Part shown: positions 51,701 to 60,266 of the stretch, piece by piece
How positions within the stretch are numbered: the first letter of the stretch is position 1
Layout: each line of letters begins with the position of its first letter
Source: Sphingopyxis sp.
GTDB taxonomy: Bacteria > Pseudomonadota > Alphaproteobacteria > Sphingomonadales > Sphingomonadaceae
Direction of reading: 5' to 3'
Assembly (NCBI RefSeq): GCF_016793825.1
Contig: NZ_JAEULM010000044.1
Location: 62,001 to 126,000 of the forward strand
DNA length: 64,000 bases
Position numbers and translations under genes: made by a program
Notes under the pieces: generated by a model
The model's input: the letters and a program-made list of their open reading frames with translations, nothing else
The model's database searches: none
Told to the model about the DNA's origin: nothing

Positions 51701-51893
51701 TGTCCTCGACAACATAGCTCGCCGGAATTCCGCGATCATCAAACTGATCGCGGATAACGCGGTCGGCAATCGGTTCGCGGACAAGCCACAGGCCAGCAAC
51801 GAGGGCAACCACAGCCCCCGCGGTCATCCAGCGCTTCTTGAACAGGATCGTCCGGATGCGCGGTCGAGGAGGTGCGTCCTGCGGATCGCTCAT
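48747..51893 (-). CDS. ydbH: YdbH-family AsmA-like intermembrane phospholipid transport protein
   Basis: A 1048-residue protein. After a short cytoplasmic tail, a single inner-membrane helix (WMTAGAVVALVAGLWLV, about residues 22-38) anchors a very long periplasmic beta-taco/groove domain. Late conserved blocks are FPVIDGEIIYELLGDNRVRV, GGELLLHPTTLDF and LQNFGFDNINATGKFDG. AsmA-like proteins (TamB, YhdP, YdbH) conduct phospholipids from inner to outer membrane. It is coupled to ynbE and followed by ydbL, as in enterobacteria. It is somewhat longer than the 879-residue E. coli protein. Confidence 0.92.
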   Translation of the reverse strand: MSDPQDAPPRPRIRTILFKKRWMTAGAVVALVAGLWLVREPIADRVIRDQFDDRGIPASYVVEDIGFRSERLSNLVIGDPKRPDLIAKNVEVVIGYGWSGPYVSGLRADGVRLYGRFIDGQLSLGTLDRLRDPTDTTPFALPDLRVRLADARARVETPWGDVGAALNGSGNLRRNFTGTLALVAPQIAAAGCTARGASFYGTVRVRDVRPTLTGPLRGTSLVCAKGGVTALAPQIALDVSLSENLRSWRGTVDAGITQFAAAALRADRLGAKASFAGTAARTTIDIEASADKLRGADFLAESVNLDAKGTVGGAAPAITGRVRFARASAGPALRRSIIDSAKALNGSPVGPLAERATAAIARMISDAGGSTAFALTGEGKNARIELIAPELASASGARVTASADSRIAYIFGNPQPAVTMLGRWRFAGGDLPSGSLALDRRAYGLLTGEARLDTYGAKGARLGLAPVRFSGNGGFLRFETTAQLSGPLASGRVEGLRLPIAGVLASTGALALRGGCSRIGFDGIEVSGVRLGRAGVDLCSRPGAPLLSAGPGGLRGVVHIPALHLRGTSGASPFALDARNGEIDLASRRWAVALVDARLGQGDSTTRFAAQRIVGRATPQGMAGELAGASGKIGAVPLNMNEIDGQWRLAGGNLTLNGNLVLTDADPVARFEPLVSRDAALRFVDGAIEATAGFSERESGTRIVDAVIQHRLEGGTGGADLFVRDLRFDDRFQPDQLTHLALGVVAKVQGSVVGDGHIRWTPAGVTSNGTFAVANTDLAAAFGPVTGLTTTLRFDDLIGLKTAPGQKAEVKQINPGFPVIDGEIIYELLGDNRVRVEGGRWPFAGGELLLHPTTLDFAADRPRRLTFDVVGVDAAVFLQNFGFDNINATGKFDGTLPVVFDGLGGRIENGRIDARDGGGTLAYVGELSNHNLGVIANFAFGALRSLKYDDLTIVLNGDLDGEMVTDIRFGGVGQGEGATRNFLTNQIARIPLVFNVKITGPFRQLIGSARGLYDPTGWIADNLDELLEREAAATRAGTVQPPESEPVQ

Positions 51894-52066
51894 GGCGATA
51901 TCGGGAATCGGCGGGCCGCGGATGACGTCATGACTCTCTGCTCCGGGCCCTCAACTGCTTCATTTGCAGAGAGATAACACCATAACGGCGCAATTGGCTG
52001 CAATAATGGGGACGGAGCCATATACTGCAAACCTTATGGCCGTTGAGTGCGCCGAACAAGCTGGTT

Positions 52067-52756
52067 ATGCCCGGCGCAATGCTGTCAACACCCGATCATG
52101 CCGGACATCGGTCGCGCTTGCGGACGCGCCTGCTGGGCGACGCCGACGGCCTGGCCGATTACGAGTTGGTCGAGTATCTGCTGGCTCTCGCCATTCCGCG
52201 CCGTGACACCAAGCCGCTGGCTAAAGCCCTGCTGCGCGAATTTGGATCGTTCGCCCAACTGATTGGTGCGGACCCCGATTCGCTCCGCCGTATCGATGGC
52301 ATGGGCGACGGCGCGATCGCCGCGTTGAAGATCGTCCGGGCGACGAGCCTGCGGATGTTAAAAGGCGAATTTTGTGAAAGGCCGCTGCTTTCCAGTTGGG
52401 ACGCGCTGCTCGACTGGTTGCGCGCCGATATGGCGCCGATCGAGGTCGAACGAGTTCGCGTCCTTTATCTCAACTCGCGCAACATGCTCATCCGCGACGA
52501 GGTGGCGAGCGAAGGGTCGATCGACCAATCGGCAATCTATGTGCGCGAGGTCGTCAAACGCGCGCTCGAGCTCGGGGCATCGGCGATCATCCTTGTTCAC
52601 AATCACCCGAGCGGCAATCCGGAACCCAGCCGGCAGGACATCGCGATCACCCGCGATATCGCAGAGGTAGCGGGAAAGCTGGGAATTGTACTGCACGACC
52701 ATATCATCATCGGCGGATCCGGCCATCGCAGCCTGCGCGCCATGGGGCTGCTCTGA
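52067..52756 (+). CDS. radC: RadC-family JAB/MPN domain protein
   Basis: A 229-residue protein. The N-terminal HhH region (YELVEYLLALAIPRRDTKPL, LRRIDGMGDGAIAALK) precedes an MPN/JAMM-like domain with LVHNHPSGNPEPSRQD (His178, His180, Asp191) and DHIIIGG. The name is historical: no DNA-repair role is proven, and the JAMM site suggests a metallopeptidase or deubiquitinase-like fold. The start is unsure: TTG 52043 and ATG 52079 are alternatives and none has a good ribosome-binding site. Confidence 0.92.
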   Translation: MPGAMLSTPDHAGHRSRLRTRLLGDADGLADYELVEYLLALAIPRRDTKPLAKALLREFGSFAQLIGADPDSLRRIDGMGDGAIAALKIVRATSLRMLKGEFCERPLLSSWDALLDWLRADMAPIEVERVRVLYLNSRNMLIRDEVASEGSIDQSAIYVREVVKRALELGASAIILVHNHPSGNPEPSRQDIAITRDIAEVAGKLGIVLHDHIIIGGSGHRSLRAMGLL

Positions 52757-52870
52757 AAACACGGGCCCGTTTGACTTGGACGCAAGACCGCGACATCATC
52801 GCGTAATGCGGACTCGCACTCATCTGTTACGCTTCCGTTTTCACGGAGGACAGCTTCTCGCGGGCATCCA

Positions 52871-52909
52871 GCCCCGGGTTCAGGCGTAGCGCGTTCCCGA
52901 ACCCGGGGC
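52871..52909. repeat. GC-rich hairpin between radC and rnk
   Basis: An 11-bp perfect stem GCCCCGGGTTC (52871-52881) / GAACCCGGGGC (52899-52909) with a 17-base loop. No T run. It may end the radC transcript with Rho or act as an mRNA 3' structure. The rest of 52757-52981 shows no gene. Confidence 0.55.
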
Positions 52910-52981
52910 AAAGTATAGGAAATCCTGAAATCCCGTGGACGCAAGGCCAGCCGCCTTTCGTCCTGTCGAAAGCCCCTGTTC

Positions 52982-53401
52982 ATGACCTCCCCTTCCAGTT
53001 CCAACCCCGGGCGGCCGCCCATCCATATGATCGACGCCGAAGCCGATCGCCTGACCGAACTGGCTCTCGCCCGTGAGGAAGCTTTGCCGCAGGTCTGCGG
53101 CCTGTTGCTCCGCGAGATCAATCGCGCGAGCATTCATACCGCCCGCACGATCCCGGACGATATTGTCGTGATGGGATCGATTGTGACTTTCAGCGATGAA
53201 ACCACGGGAGCCGTTCGCACCGTCCAGCTCGTCTATCCGGGCGATGCGGATATTTCGGCCGGACGCATATCGATCCTTACGCCTGTCGGCGCGGGGCTGA
53301 TCGGGCTTCGCAAAGGCCAGTCGATCCGCTGGCCCGACCGCGATGGCGATATCCGGACCCTGTCGATCGTCGATGTCGCGACCCCCGCACCGACACCCTA
53401 G
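52982..53401 (+). CDS. rnk: Rnk-like GreA/GreB-family nucleoside diphosphate kinase regulator
   Basis: A 139-residue protein with an N-terminal helical segment (PIHMIDAEADRLTELALARE) and a C-terminal GreA/GreB-type FKBP-like domain (VVMGSIVTFSDETTGAVRTV, LVYPGDADISAGRISILTP, GAGLIGLRKGQSI). Rnk binds the RNA polymerase secondary channel region and was named as a regulator of nucleoside diphosphate kinase. It lacks the long GreA coiled coil. Single gene. Confidence 0.93.
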   Translation: MTSPSSSNPGRPPIHMIDAEADRLTELALAREEALPQVCGLLLREINRASIHTARTIPDDIVVMGSIVTFSDETTGAVRTVQLVYPGDADISAGRISILTPVGAGLIGLRKGQSIRWPDRDGDIRTLSIVDVATPAPTP

Positions 53402-53443
53402 GGTCAGGACCCAAGCGTCGATTGCCCGGCACACAGATGGATA

Positions 53444-53469
53444 CAGCCGCCGGATTGCTCCGACGGCTG
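53444..53469. terminator. Hairpin between convergent rnk and EF-hand genes
   Basis: CAGCCG-C-CGGA (53444-53454), loop TTGC, TCCG-A-CGGCTG (53459-53469). Ten pairs with one internal mismatch. There is no clear T run; it could still stop transcription from either side. Confidence 0.5.
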
Positions 53470-53497
53470 CACCGCTCCATCCGGGACGTCTGACGGA

Positions 53498-53974
53498 TCA
53501 GGCGCCGCGCGACAGGAAACCGGTCAATTCGTCCTTGTTGACGCTGCCCGACTTGTCGGCATCGGCTGCGGCCCAAGCCTGGCCAACCCAGGTCTTGATC
53601 TGCTCCGATTCGGGATCGACGGTCGGGTCGGTCGCCGTGCGCAGCTTCTTCATCCACGAGGCGAATTCCGACTGATTGAGGTCATTGCTCTTGTCGGCGT
53701 CGTAGGTGCTGAACTCGTGATCGACGATCTGGGCGATCTGCGCGGGAGTAGCCGCTCCGGCCGATGCAGGGGCAGGCTGCGCCGTGTCGCCGCTCGGTGC
53801 AGCGCTTTCTGCAGGCGCGGATGTTTCGGCTGCGGGGGCCGGTTGCGGCTGGCTTGCGGCGGGATCGGCCTGCTCAGTCGGCGGCGGCGCCGTAGTATCC
53901 GCAGGCGGCGTGTTCTGCGCCAGGGCCGGGAAACTGATCGCAGCGGCACCAATCAAAAGAACTTGTTTCAACAT
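53498..53974 (-). CDS. Exported EF-hand calcium-binding protein
   Basis: A 158-residue protein with a signal peptide (residues 1-19, ending FPALA), a 55-residue Pro/Ala/Thr-rich linker, and two canonical EF-hand loops: DADKSNDLNQSE (92-103) and DADKSGSVNKDE (138-149). It is probably periplasmic or surface-attached and binds calcium. Its partner is unknown. AGGAGA precedes the ATG. The linker suggests it reaches out from a membrane or the wall. Confidence 0.9.
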   Translation of the reverse strand: MLKQVLLIGAAAISFPALAQNTPPADTTAPPPTEQADPAASQPQPAPAAETSAPAESAAPSGDTAQPAPASAGAATPAQIAQIVDHEFSTYDADKSNDLNQSEFASWMKKLRTATDPTVDPESEQIKTWVGQAWAAADADKSGSVNKDELTGFLSRGA

Positions 53975-54173
53975 GATTTTTCTCCTGTAGCGACGGCCGA
54001 CCAGCGTTTGCGATCGACCATCTGTCTTGAAGGGGCATGGGACCAACCACGCGGCGTCGATGGAAGTTGCAGTGCGGTGACAATTGGCGCGGCGGCTTAC
54101 CCCTGCTAGGGGGCGCCCTGTCGCGATTCCGCCGTGATCATGCGGTGAAGCGACATAAATGGAAGGAATATCA

Positions 54174-55484
54174 ATGGTTCCGCGCTACGCCCGCCCGGAC
54201 ATGACCGCGATCTGGTCGCCCGAGAATCGATTCCGGATCTGGTTCGAGATCGAAGCCCATGCCACCGACGCGCTCGCCGAACTCGGAACCGTGCCCAAAT
54301 CGGCGGCCAAGGCGCTGTGGGACTGGTGGGCAACCAACCCCCGGATCGATGTCGAGGCGATCGACGCCATCGAAGCGGTAACCAAGCACGACGTCATCGC
54401 TTTCCTGACGTGGGTGGCGGAGAATGTCGGCGACGAAGCGCGTTTCATGCATCAGGGCATGACGTCGAGCGACGTTCTGGACACCTGCCTTGCGGTGCAG
54501 CTTGCCCAGGCCGCCGATATCCTTCTCGCCGACCTTGACGCGCTTCTCGCCGCGATCAAGCGCCGCGCGTTTGAACATAAGCTGACCCCGACGATCGGCC
54601 GAAGCCATGGCATTCACGCCGAGCCCGTAACCTTCGGGCTGAAGCTTGCGCAGGCTTATGCGGAGTTCGATCGCTGCAAGGCGCGCCTTGTGGCCGCGCG
54701 CGCCGAGATCGCGACCTGCGCCATTTCCGGCGCGGTCGGCACGTTCGCGAACATCGACCCGCGCGTCGAGGCCCATGTCGCGACCAAGCTCGGCCTGTCC
54801 ATCGAACCGGTCTCGACGCAGGTCATCCCGCGCGACCGCCATGCCATGTTTTTTGCGACGCTCGGCGTCATCGCGGGATCGATCGAGCGACTGGCGATCG
54901 AAATCCGTCATCTGCAGCGCACCGAAGTGCTGGAGGCCGAAGAATATTTCTCACCGGGGCAAAAAGGCTCGTCGGCGATGCCGCACAAGCGCAACCCGGT
55001 GCTGACCGAAAATCTGACCGGCCTCGCCCGCATGGTCAGAAGCGCCGTGACGCCAGCGCTGGAGAATGTGGCGCTGTGGCATGAACGCGATATTAGCCAC
55101 TCGTCGGTCGAGCGGTTCATCGGGCCCGATGCGACGATCACGCTCGACTTCGCGCTCGCGCGCCTGACCGGCGTCGTCGACAAGCTGCTCGTCTACCCTG
55201 AACGGATGCAGAAAAACCTCGATCGCATGGGCGGCCTTGTCCATTCGCAGCGTGTTCTGCTCGCGCTGACGCAGGCCGGCGCGAGCCGTGAGGACAGCTA
55301 TTCGCTCGTCCAGCGCAATGCGATGAAAGTGTGGGAATCGGACGGCCAGCTCTCGTTGCTCGACCTGCTCAAGGCCGACCCCGACGTCACCGCCAAACTG
55401 TCGCCGGACGACCTGACGGCGCTCTTCGACCTTGGCTATCATATGACGCACGTGGATACGATCTTCGACCGGGTGTTCGGCTGA
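54174..55484 (+). CDS. purB: Adenylosuccinate lyase
   Basis: A 436-residue fumarase/aspartase-superfamily enzyme that acts twice in purine synthesis (SAICAR to AICAR, and adenylosuccinate to AMP). The signature SSAMPHKRNP is present, with FMHQGMTSSDVLDT and the catalytic His region TIGRSHGIHAEP. The start at ATG 54174 has GGAAGGA 6 bases upstream; ATG 54159 lies before that site and was rejected. Single gene with its own upstream region. Confidence 0.98.
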   Translation: MVPRYARPDMTAIWSPENRFRIWFEIEAHATDALAELGTVPKSAAKALWDWWATNPRIDVEAIDAIEAVTKHDVIAFLTWVAENVGDEARFMHQGMTSSDVLDTCLAVQLAQAADILLADLDALLAAIKRRAFEHKLTPTIGRSHGIHAEPVTFGLKLAQAYAEFDRCKARLVAARAEIATCAISGAVGTFANIDPRVEAHVATKLGLSIEPVSTQVIPRDRHAMFFATLGVIAGSIERLAIEIRHLQRTEVLEAEEYFSPGQKGSSAMPHKRNPVLTENLTGLARMVRSAVTPALENVALWHERDISHSSVERFIGPDATITLDFALARLTGVVDKLLVYPERMQKNLDRMGGLVHSQRVLLALTQAGASREDSYSLVQRNAMKVWESDGQLSLLDLLKADPDVTAKLSPDDLTALFDLGYHMTHVDTIFDRVFG

Positions 55485-55624
55485 ACCCGGCACTGCGCAT
55501 CCTTTCCATCGCCGGCGCGGCAAGCTGGGGGCCTGACTCTGGAAAGATGCAAGGCAGAGGGCTGGAAACCCGCAGCAATCTGTCATAGGGTCGCGAGTAG
55601 CGACCAACAGAGGAGCAAGGCGAA

Positions 55625-55969
55625 GTGGGAATCCTGCGGACGATCATCTGGGTTGTGCTGGCGGTGGCGCTGGCGATTTTTTCGGCCGCCAACTGGGAAG
55701 TCGTCGTAATCAAGATATGGCCTGGCCAGGAAGCCGAAGCCAAGTTGCCGGTCCTCGTCATCGTTTCGTTTCTTCTTGGTATGCTGCCGATGTGGATTGC
55801 GCTGCGCACGTCGCGCTGGTCGCTCAAGCGGCGGCTCGACAGCAGTGAGCGGCAGCTTGCCGATATGCGGGCGCTCGCGAACCGCCCCGTCGAACCGGTA
55901 ATCGTACCGACGCCGGTTCGCGATGTTCCGCCCACTCCCGACGACCTCTTCTCGACGGACAAGTCATGA
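55625..55969 (+). CDS. LapA-domain inner-membrane protein (DUF1049)
   Basis: A 114-residue protein with two membrane helices (TIIWVVLAVALAIFSAAN and LPVLVIVSFLLGMLPMWIAL) and a cytoplasmic tail with a short coiled coil (SLKRRLDSSERQLADM). This is the LapA/YciS pattern; enterobacterial LapA works with LapB in lipopolysaccharide control, but the role here is unproven. The start is GTG 55625 after GAGGAGCAAGG. It overlaps pyrF as ATGA. Confidence 0.88.
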   Translation: MGILRTIIWVVLAVALAIFSAANWEVVVIKIWPGQEAEAKLPVLVIVSFLLGMLPMWIALRTSRWSLKRRLDSSERQLADMRALANRPVEPVIVPTPVRDVPPTPDDLFSTDKS

Positions 55970-56640
55970 CCTCTCCCATCTATCTTGCGATCGACACGAC
56001 GCATCTTGATGCCGCACTGACACTTGCGCAAAAGGTGCGCCATCATGTCGGCGGCCTCAAGCTGGGCCTCGAATTCTTTTGTGCGAATGGCCACCATGGC
56101 GTTCATGAAATGGCCAAGCTCGGCTTGCCGATCTTTCTCGATCTGAAGCTGCACGACATTCCGAATACGGTCGCCAAGGCTATTCAGGCGCTGCGTCCGC
56201 TCGAACCCGCCGTCCTGACCGTCCACGCGGGGGGCGGCCGTGCGATGATGGAGGAAGCCAAGGCAGCAGCCGGACTGAATACCAAGGTTGTCGGCGTTAC
56301 CGTCCTTACCAGCCTCGACGCACCCGACCTTGAAGATGTCGGCGTGGGTTACACGCCGCACGATCAGGTCGTCCGGCTCGCCACGCTGGCACGCGAATCC
56401 GGGCTCGATGGCATCGTCTGCTCCGGGCAGGAGGTGAAAGCGGCTCGCACGGCGTGGCCGGGCGGCTTCTATGTCGTTCCCGGCGTGCGTCCTGCCGACG
56501 GCAAGGCTGGAGACCAGAAACGCATCGTGACTCCCGCGCAGGCCATGACGGACGGTGCATCGATCCTGGTCGTCGGACGGCCGATCAGCCAGTCAGCCGA
56601 CCCGGATCTGGCGGCGCGCGAGATCGAAGCCACGCTTTAA
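55966..56640 (+). CDS. pyrF: Orotidine 5'-phosphate decarboxylase
   Basis: A 224-residue TIM-barrel enzyme that makes UMP from OMP. The catalytic signature DLKLHDIPNTV (D59, K61, D64) is intact, and the phosphate-binding VVPGVRPADGKAGDQKR and SILVVGRPI are typical. It overlaps lapA by 4 bases. A 134-bp repeat-containing gap separates it from trpF. Confidence 0.98.
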   Translation: MTSPIYLAIDTTHLDAALTLAQKVRHHVGGLKLGLEFFCANGHHGVHEMAKLGLPIFLDLKLHDIPNTVAKAIQALRPLEPAVLTVHAGGGRAMMEEAKAAAGLNTKVVGVTVLTSLDAPDLEDVGVGYTPHDQVVRLATLARESGLDGIVCSGQEVKAARTAWPGGFYVVPGVRPADGKAGDQKRIVTPAQAMTDGASILVVGRPISQSADPDLAAREIEATL

Positions 56641-56657
56641 GACCATTCCGTTCACCA

Positions 56658-56756
56658 CCGTCATTGCGAACAGCGCAAAGCGACGACGCTCCCCCCGGTT
56701 GCCGGGATCGCATCAGTCGAGAGCCGGAGATTGGCTCACTTCACTCGCGATGACGG
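56658..56756. repeat. REP-like palindromic element between pyrF and trpF
   Basis: The ends are inverted: CCGTCATTGCGA (56658-56669) and TCGCGATGACGG (56745-56756), differing at one position. Inner bases are weakly paired. The CGTCATTGCGA end is a widely dispersed bacterial intergenic repeat terminus. It differs in type from the element at 17196. It fills most of the gap in an otherwise coupled gene row. Confidence 0.75.
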
Positions 56757-56773
56757 CCAGAAGAGTTGAATTC

Positions 56774-57403
56774 ATGCCACCCCTTGTCAAAATCTGCGGA
56801 CTCAAGACGCCCGAGGATGTTGATGCCGCCATCCGGTTCGGCGCGACGCATATCGGCCTTGTTCATTACGAACCGAGCCCGCGCCACATCGACCTCAAGA
56901 CCGCGGCCGAACTGCGCGCGCGCGCGCAAGGCAGGATCAAGGTTGCTCTGCTGCTCGTCAACGCGCCGCAGAAGCTCACGGGCGAAGCGCTGGCGGCCGT
57001 ACGCCCCGACATCGTCCAGTTCCACGGCAACGAGACCCCCGAATGGCTGGCCGCTGTCAAGCGGCTGGTCCCTGCCCAGATATGGAAAGCAATCGGTCTG
57101 GCCGATGCTGGCACGCTGGACCGCGCCGGGCGCTATCGCGGGGCGGCCGATCGAATCCTGTTCGACGCGCCGGCGGCGGCGATGCCTGGCGGGACCGGGG
57201 CGCGGTTCGACTGGTCGTTATTGAAGAACCATCGCCATTCCATCGACTGGGGCATGGCCGGCGGACTGACGCCGACGAATGTTGCCGAAGCCATCGCGGC
57301 GACGGGGGCGCCGCTTGTCGATGTTTCGTCAGGCGTTGAAAGCGCGCCGGGCGTCAAGGATGTGGACAAGATCGCCGCTTTCCTTAAAGCGGCGGGCCGA
57401 TGA
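56774..57403 (+). CDS. trpF: Phosphoribosylanthranilate isomerase
   Basis: A 209-residue TIM-barrel enzyme of tryptophan synthesis. [19 protein letters not shown] holds the catalytic Cys, [13 protein letters not shown] follows, and [12 protein letters not shown] and [14 protein letters not shown] bind phosphate and catalyse. The start ATG 56774 has AGAAGAG upstream and matches the family N terminus. It overlaps trpB as ATGA. Confidence 0.97.
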   Translation: MPPLVKICGLKTPEDVDAAIRFGATHIGLVHYEPSPRHIDLKTAAELRARAQGRIKVALLLVNAPQKLTGEALAAVRPDIVQFHGNETPEWLAAVKRLVPAQIWKAIGLADAGTLDRAGRYRGAADRILFDAPAAAMPGGTGARFDWSLLKNHRHSIDWGMAGGLTPTNVAEAIAATGAPLVDVSSGVESAPGVKDVDKIAAFLKAAGR

Positions 57404-58611
57404 CCGATTTACCCAACAGCTTTCGCACCGGCCCCGACGAACGCGGGCATTTCGGCCAGTTTGGCGGGCGCTATGTCGCCGAAACGCTGATGCCGCTGAT
57501 CCTCGACCTTGAGCGCCATTATCGCGCCGCGCAGGCCGACCCGGCATTCAAGGCCGAGTTCGACTATCTGCTGAAACATTATGTTGGTCGTCCGAGCCCG
57601 TTGTGGTTCGCCGAACGGCTGACCGATCACCTGGGTGGCGCAAAGATCTATCTCAAGCGCGAGGATTTGAACCACACCGGCGCGCACAAGATCAACAATT
57701 GCATCGGCCAGATCCTGCTCGCCAAGCGGATGGGCAAGACGAAGATCATCGCCGAAACCGGCGCCGGCCAGCATGGCGTTGCGACCGCTACCGTCGCGGC
57801 GCTCTTCGGCCTGCCCTGCACCATCTTCATGGGTGCGGTCGATGTCGCGCGACAGCAACCGAACGTGTTCCGCATGAAGCTGCTCGGCGCCGAAGTCGTC
57901 GCGGTCGAGAGCGGCGCGAAGACGCTGAAGGATGCGATGAACGAGGCGCTGCGCCACTGGGTCGCGAACGTCCACGACACCTTCTACATCATCGGCACCG
58001 TCGCGGGCCCGCACCCCTACCCCGAACTCGTCCGCGATTTTCAGTCGGTGATCGGCGACGAAGCCAAGGCCCAGATCCTGGAAGCCGAAGGCCGCTTGCC
58101 CGACATGCTGATCGCCCCGGTTGGCGGCGGGTCGAACGCGATCGGCCTGTTTCACCCCTTCCTCGATGACGAAAGCGTCGAGATCGTCGGCGTCGAAGCC
58201 GCAGGCGAAGGCCTCGACGGCAAGCACGCGGCCAGCCTTGCGGGCGGGCGCCCCGGCATCCTCCACGGCAACAAGACCTACCTGCTGCAGGACGAGGACG
58301 GCCAGATCACCGAAGCGCACAGCATCTCGGCGGGGCTCGACTATCCGGGTATCGGGCCCGAGCATAGCTGGCTGCACGAGATCGGCCGTGTCCGCTATGA
58401 GCCGGTGACCGATGCCGAAGCGCTGGCGAGCTTTCAGAAGCTGACGAAACTGGAAGGGATCATTCCGGCGCTTGAAAGCGCTCACGCCATCGCCGCCGCG
58501 GAGCGCATCGCGCCGACGCTGGGCAAGGACAAAGTGATGATCGTGAATTGCTCGGGCCGGGGCGACAAGGATATCTTCACGGTCGCTGACGCGCTGGGGG
58601 TGGAATTGTGA
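57400..58611 (+). CDS. trpB: Tryptophan synthase beta subunit
   Basis: A 403-residue PLP enzyme that joins indole and serine. The PLP lysine is K97 in [11 protein letters not shown]. Other marks are [18 protein letters not shown] (phosphate and catalytic region) and [16 protein letters not shown]. It overlaps trpF by 4 bases (ATGA) and trpA by 4 bases (GTGA). Confidence 0.99.
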   Translation: MTDLPNSFRTGPDERGHFGQFGGRYVAETLMPLILDLERHYRAAQADPAFKAEFDYLLKHYVGRPSPLWFAERLTDHLGGAKIYLKREDLNHTGAHKINNCIGQILLAKRMGKTKIIAETGAGQHGVATATVAALFGLPCTIFMGAVDVARQQPNVFRMKLLGAEVVAVESGAKTLKDAMNEALRHWVANVHDTFYIIGTVAGPHPYPELVRDFQSVIGDEAKAQILEAEGRLPDMLIAPVGGGSNAIGLFHPFLDDESVEIVGVEAAGEGLDGKHAASLAGGRPGILHGNKTYLLQDEDGQITEAHSISAGLDYPGIGPEHSWLHEIGRVRYEPVTDAEALASFQKLTKLEGIIPALESAHAIAAAERIAPTLGKDKVMIVNCSGRGDKDIFTVADALGVEL

Positions 58612-59399
58612 CACGCTTCGCCGCCACATTCGCCAAGCCGCGTCCTGCGCTCGTCACCTTCATCACCGCGGGCGATGGCGACACCGCCGCGAACCTCGAT
58701 GCACTCGTCGCGGGCGGGGCCGATGTGATCGAGCTTGGAATGCCCTTCACCGATCCTATGGCCGATGGGCCCGCGATCCAGGCCGCCAATTTGCGCAGCC
58801 TCGCCAAGGGCACGACGACTGCCGACACCTTTGCCATGGCCGCCGCCTTTCGCAAACGCCATCCCGACACGCCGCTCGTCCTGATGGGCTATGCCAATCC
58901 GATGACGATCCGCGGCGCGGACTGGTTCGCCGCCGAATGCGCGAAGGCGGGCGTCGACGGCGTCATCTGCGTCGATATTCCGTCGGAGGAGGACGCCGAA
59001 ATCGGCCCTGCGCTCCGCGCCGCGGGGGTCGACTTGATCCGCCTGGCCACCCCGACCACCGATGCGGCGCGCCTGCCCGACGTGCTGAACGGCGCGGGCG
59101 GTTTCCTCTATTATGTCTCGGTCGCTGGCATCACGGGGCTGCAGCAGGCCGCGCAGGCGAGCATCGAGGACGCCGTGGCGCGGCTCAAGGCCGCCACCGA
59201 CCTGCCGGTCGCGGTCGGCTTCGGCGTCCGCACCCCCGAACAGGCGGCCCAGATCGCCAAGGTCGCCGACGGCGTCGTCGTCGGATCGGCCTTCATCGAT
59301 ATCATCGCCGAGCATGGCGACGCTGCCGCGCCCCACGTCGAAGCCTTCACCCGCACCCTCGCCGATGCTATCCACGGCGCAAAGGAGATCGCCGCATGA
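58608..59399 (+). CDS. trpA: Tryptophan synthase alpha subunit
   Basis: A 263-residue TIM-barrel subunit that releases indole. It has [19 protein letters not shown] with the catalytic Glu and Asp, and the phosphate loop [11 protein letters not shown] and VVVGSAFID. The start is GTG 58608 in a GTGA overlap with trpB, and the stop overlaps accD as ATGA. Confidence 0.98.
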   Translation: MTRFAATFAKPRPALVTFITAGDGDTAANLDALVAGGADVIELGMPFTDPMADGPAIQAANLRSLAKGTTTADTFAMAAAFRKRHPDTPLVLMGYANPMTIRGADWFAAECAKAGVDGVICVDIPSEEDAEIGPALRAAGVDLIRLATPTTDAARLPDVLNGAGGFLYYVSVAGITGLQQAAQASIEDAVARLKAATDLPVAVGFGVRTPEQAAQIAKVADGVVVGSAFIDIIAEHGDAAAPHVEAFTRTLADAIHGAKEIAA

Positions 59400-60247
59400 G
59401 CTGGCTCGACCGCGTTCGCAACGCCCTGCCCTTCACCGCCAAGCGCGATACCGCCGACAATCTCTGGCACAAATGCCGCCAGTGCCAGCAGATGGTGTTC
59501 GTCAAGGAGTGGGAGGATAATCTCAACGTCTGTCCGCGCTGCGACCATCATGACCGCATCGGCGCCAAGGAACGCTTCGCGCAGCTTTTCGACGGCGGCA
59601 TCCACGAACTCATCGCCTCGCCGCCGGCACCTGAGGACCCACTGAAGTTCCGCGACACCAAGAAATATGTCGACCGCATCAAGGCTGCGCGCGCGCAGAC
59701 CGGCGACCGTGATGCCTATCAGAATGCGTTCGGCCGCATTTCCGGCCAGGGCGCGGTAATCGGCGTCCAGGACTTCGCCTTCATGGGCGGGTCGATGGGC
59801 GTCGCGGTGGGCGAGGCTTTCGTCACCGGGGTCGAACAGGCGATCAAGCGCGGCGTGCCCTATATCGCGATCACCGCCGCAGGTGGTGCGCGGATGCAGG
59901 AAGGCACGCTGTCGCTGATGCAGATGCCGCGGGCAACCGTTGCGCTACAGCGCCTGCGCCGCGCGGGTCTTCCTTATGTGGTGCTGCTCACAGATCCGAC
60001 GACAGGCGGCGTCACCGCCAGCTATGCGATGCTCGGCGACGTTCAGATCAGCGAGCCCAATGCGTTGATCGGCTTTGCCGGACAGCGCGTGATCGAGAAC
60101 ACGATTCGTGAGAAGCTTCCCGAGGGGTTCCAGCGCGCCGAATATCTGCTCGATCACGGGATGATCGACATGGTCGTGCACCGCAAGGATCTGCCCGAAA
60201 CGCTCGGTCGCCTGATCGGCTATCTCGCGCCGGAAAAGGCAGCCTGA
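59396..60247 (+). CDS. accD: Acetyl-CoA carboxylase carboxyltransferase beta subunit
   Basis: A 283-residue subunit for malonyl-CoA synthesis. The N-terminal zinc ribbon has C27, C30, C46 and C49 (CRQC, CPRC). Crotonase-fold markers are [15 protein letters not shown] and [17 protein letters not shown]. It is coupled to trpA by ATGA and followed by folC after 19 bp; trp-accD-folC order is widespread in proteobacteria. Confidence 0.98.
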   Translation: MSWLDRVRNALPFTAKRDTADNLWHKCRQCQQMVFVKEWEDNLNVCPRCDHHDRIGAKERFAQLFDGGIHELIASPPAPEDPLKFRDTKKYVDRIKAARAQTGDRDAYQNAFGRISGQGAVIGVQDFAFMGGSMGVAVGEAFVTGVEQAIKRGVPYIAITAAGGARMQEGTLSLMQMPRATVALQRLRRAGLPYVVLLTDPTTGGVTASYAMLGDVQISEPNALIGFAGQRVIENTIREKLPEGFQRAEYLLDHGMIDMVVHRKDLPETLGRLIGYLAPEKAA

Positions 60248-60266
60248 GCCGAGCCAAAACGCCGCC

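Noticed and set aside
56641-56773. Trp leader peptide or attenuator before trpF
   Set aside because: No short frame with Trp codons and no terminator stem with a T run; the gap is filled by a REP-like repeat.
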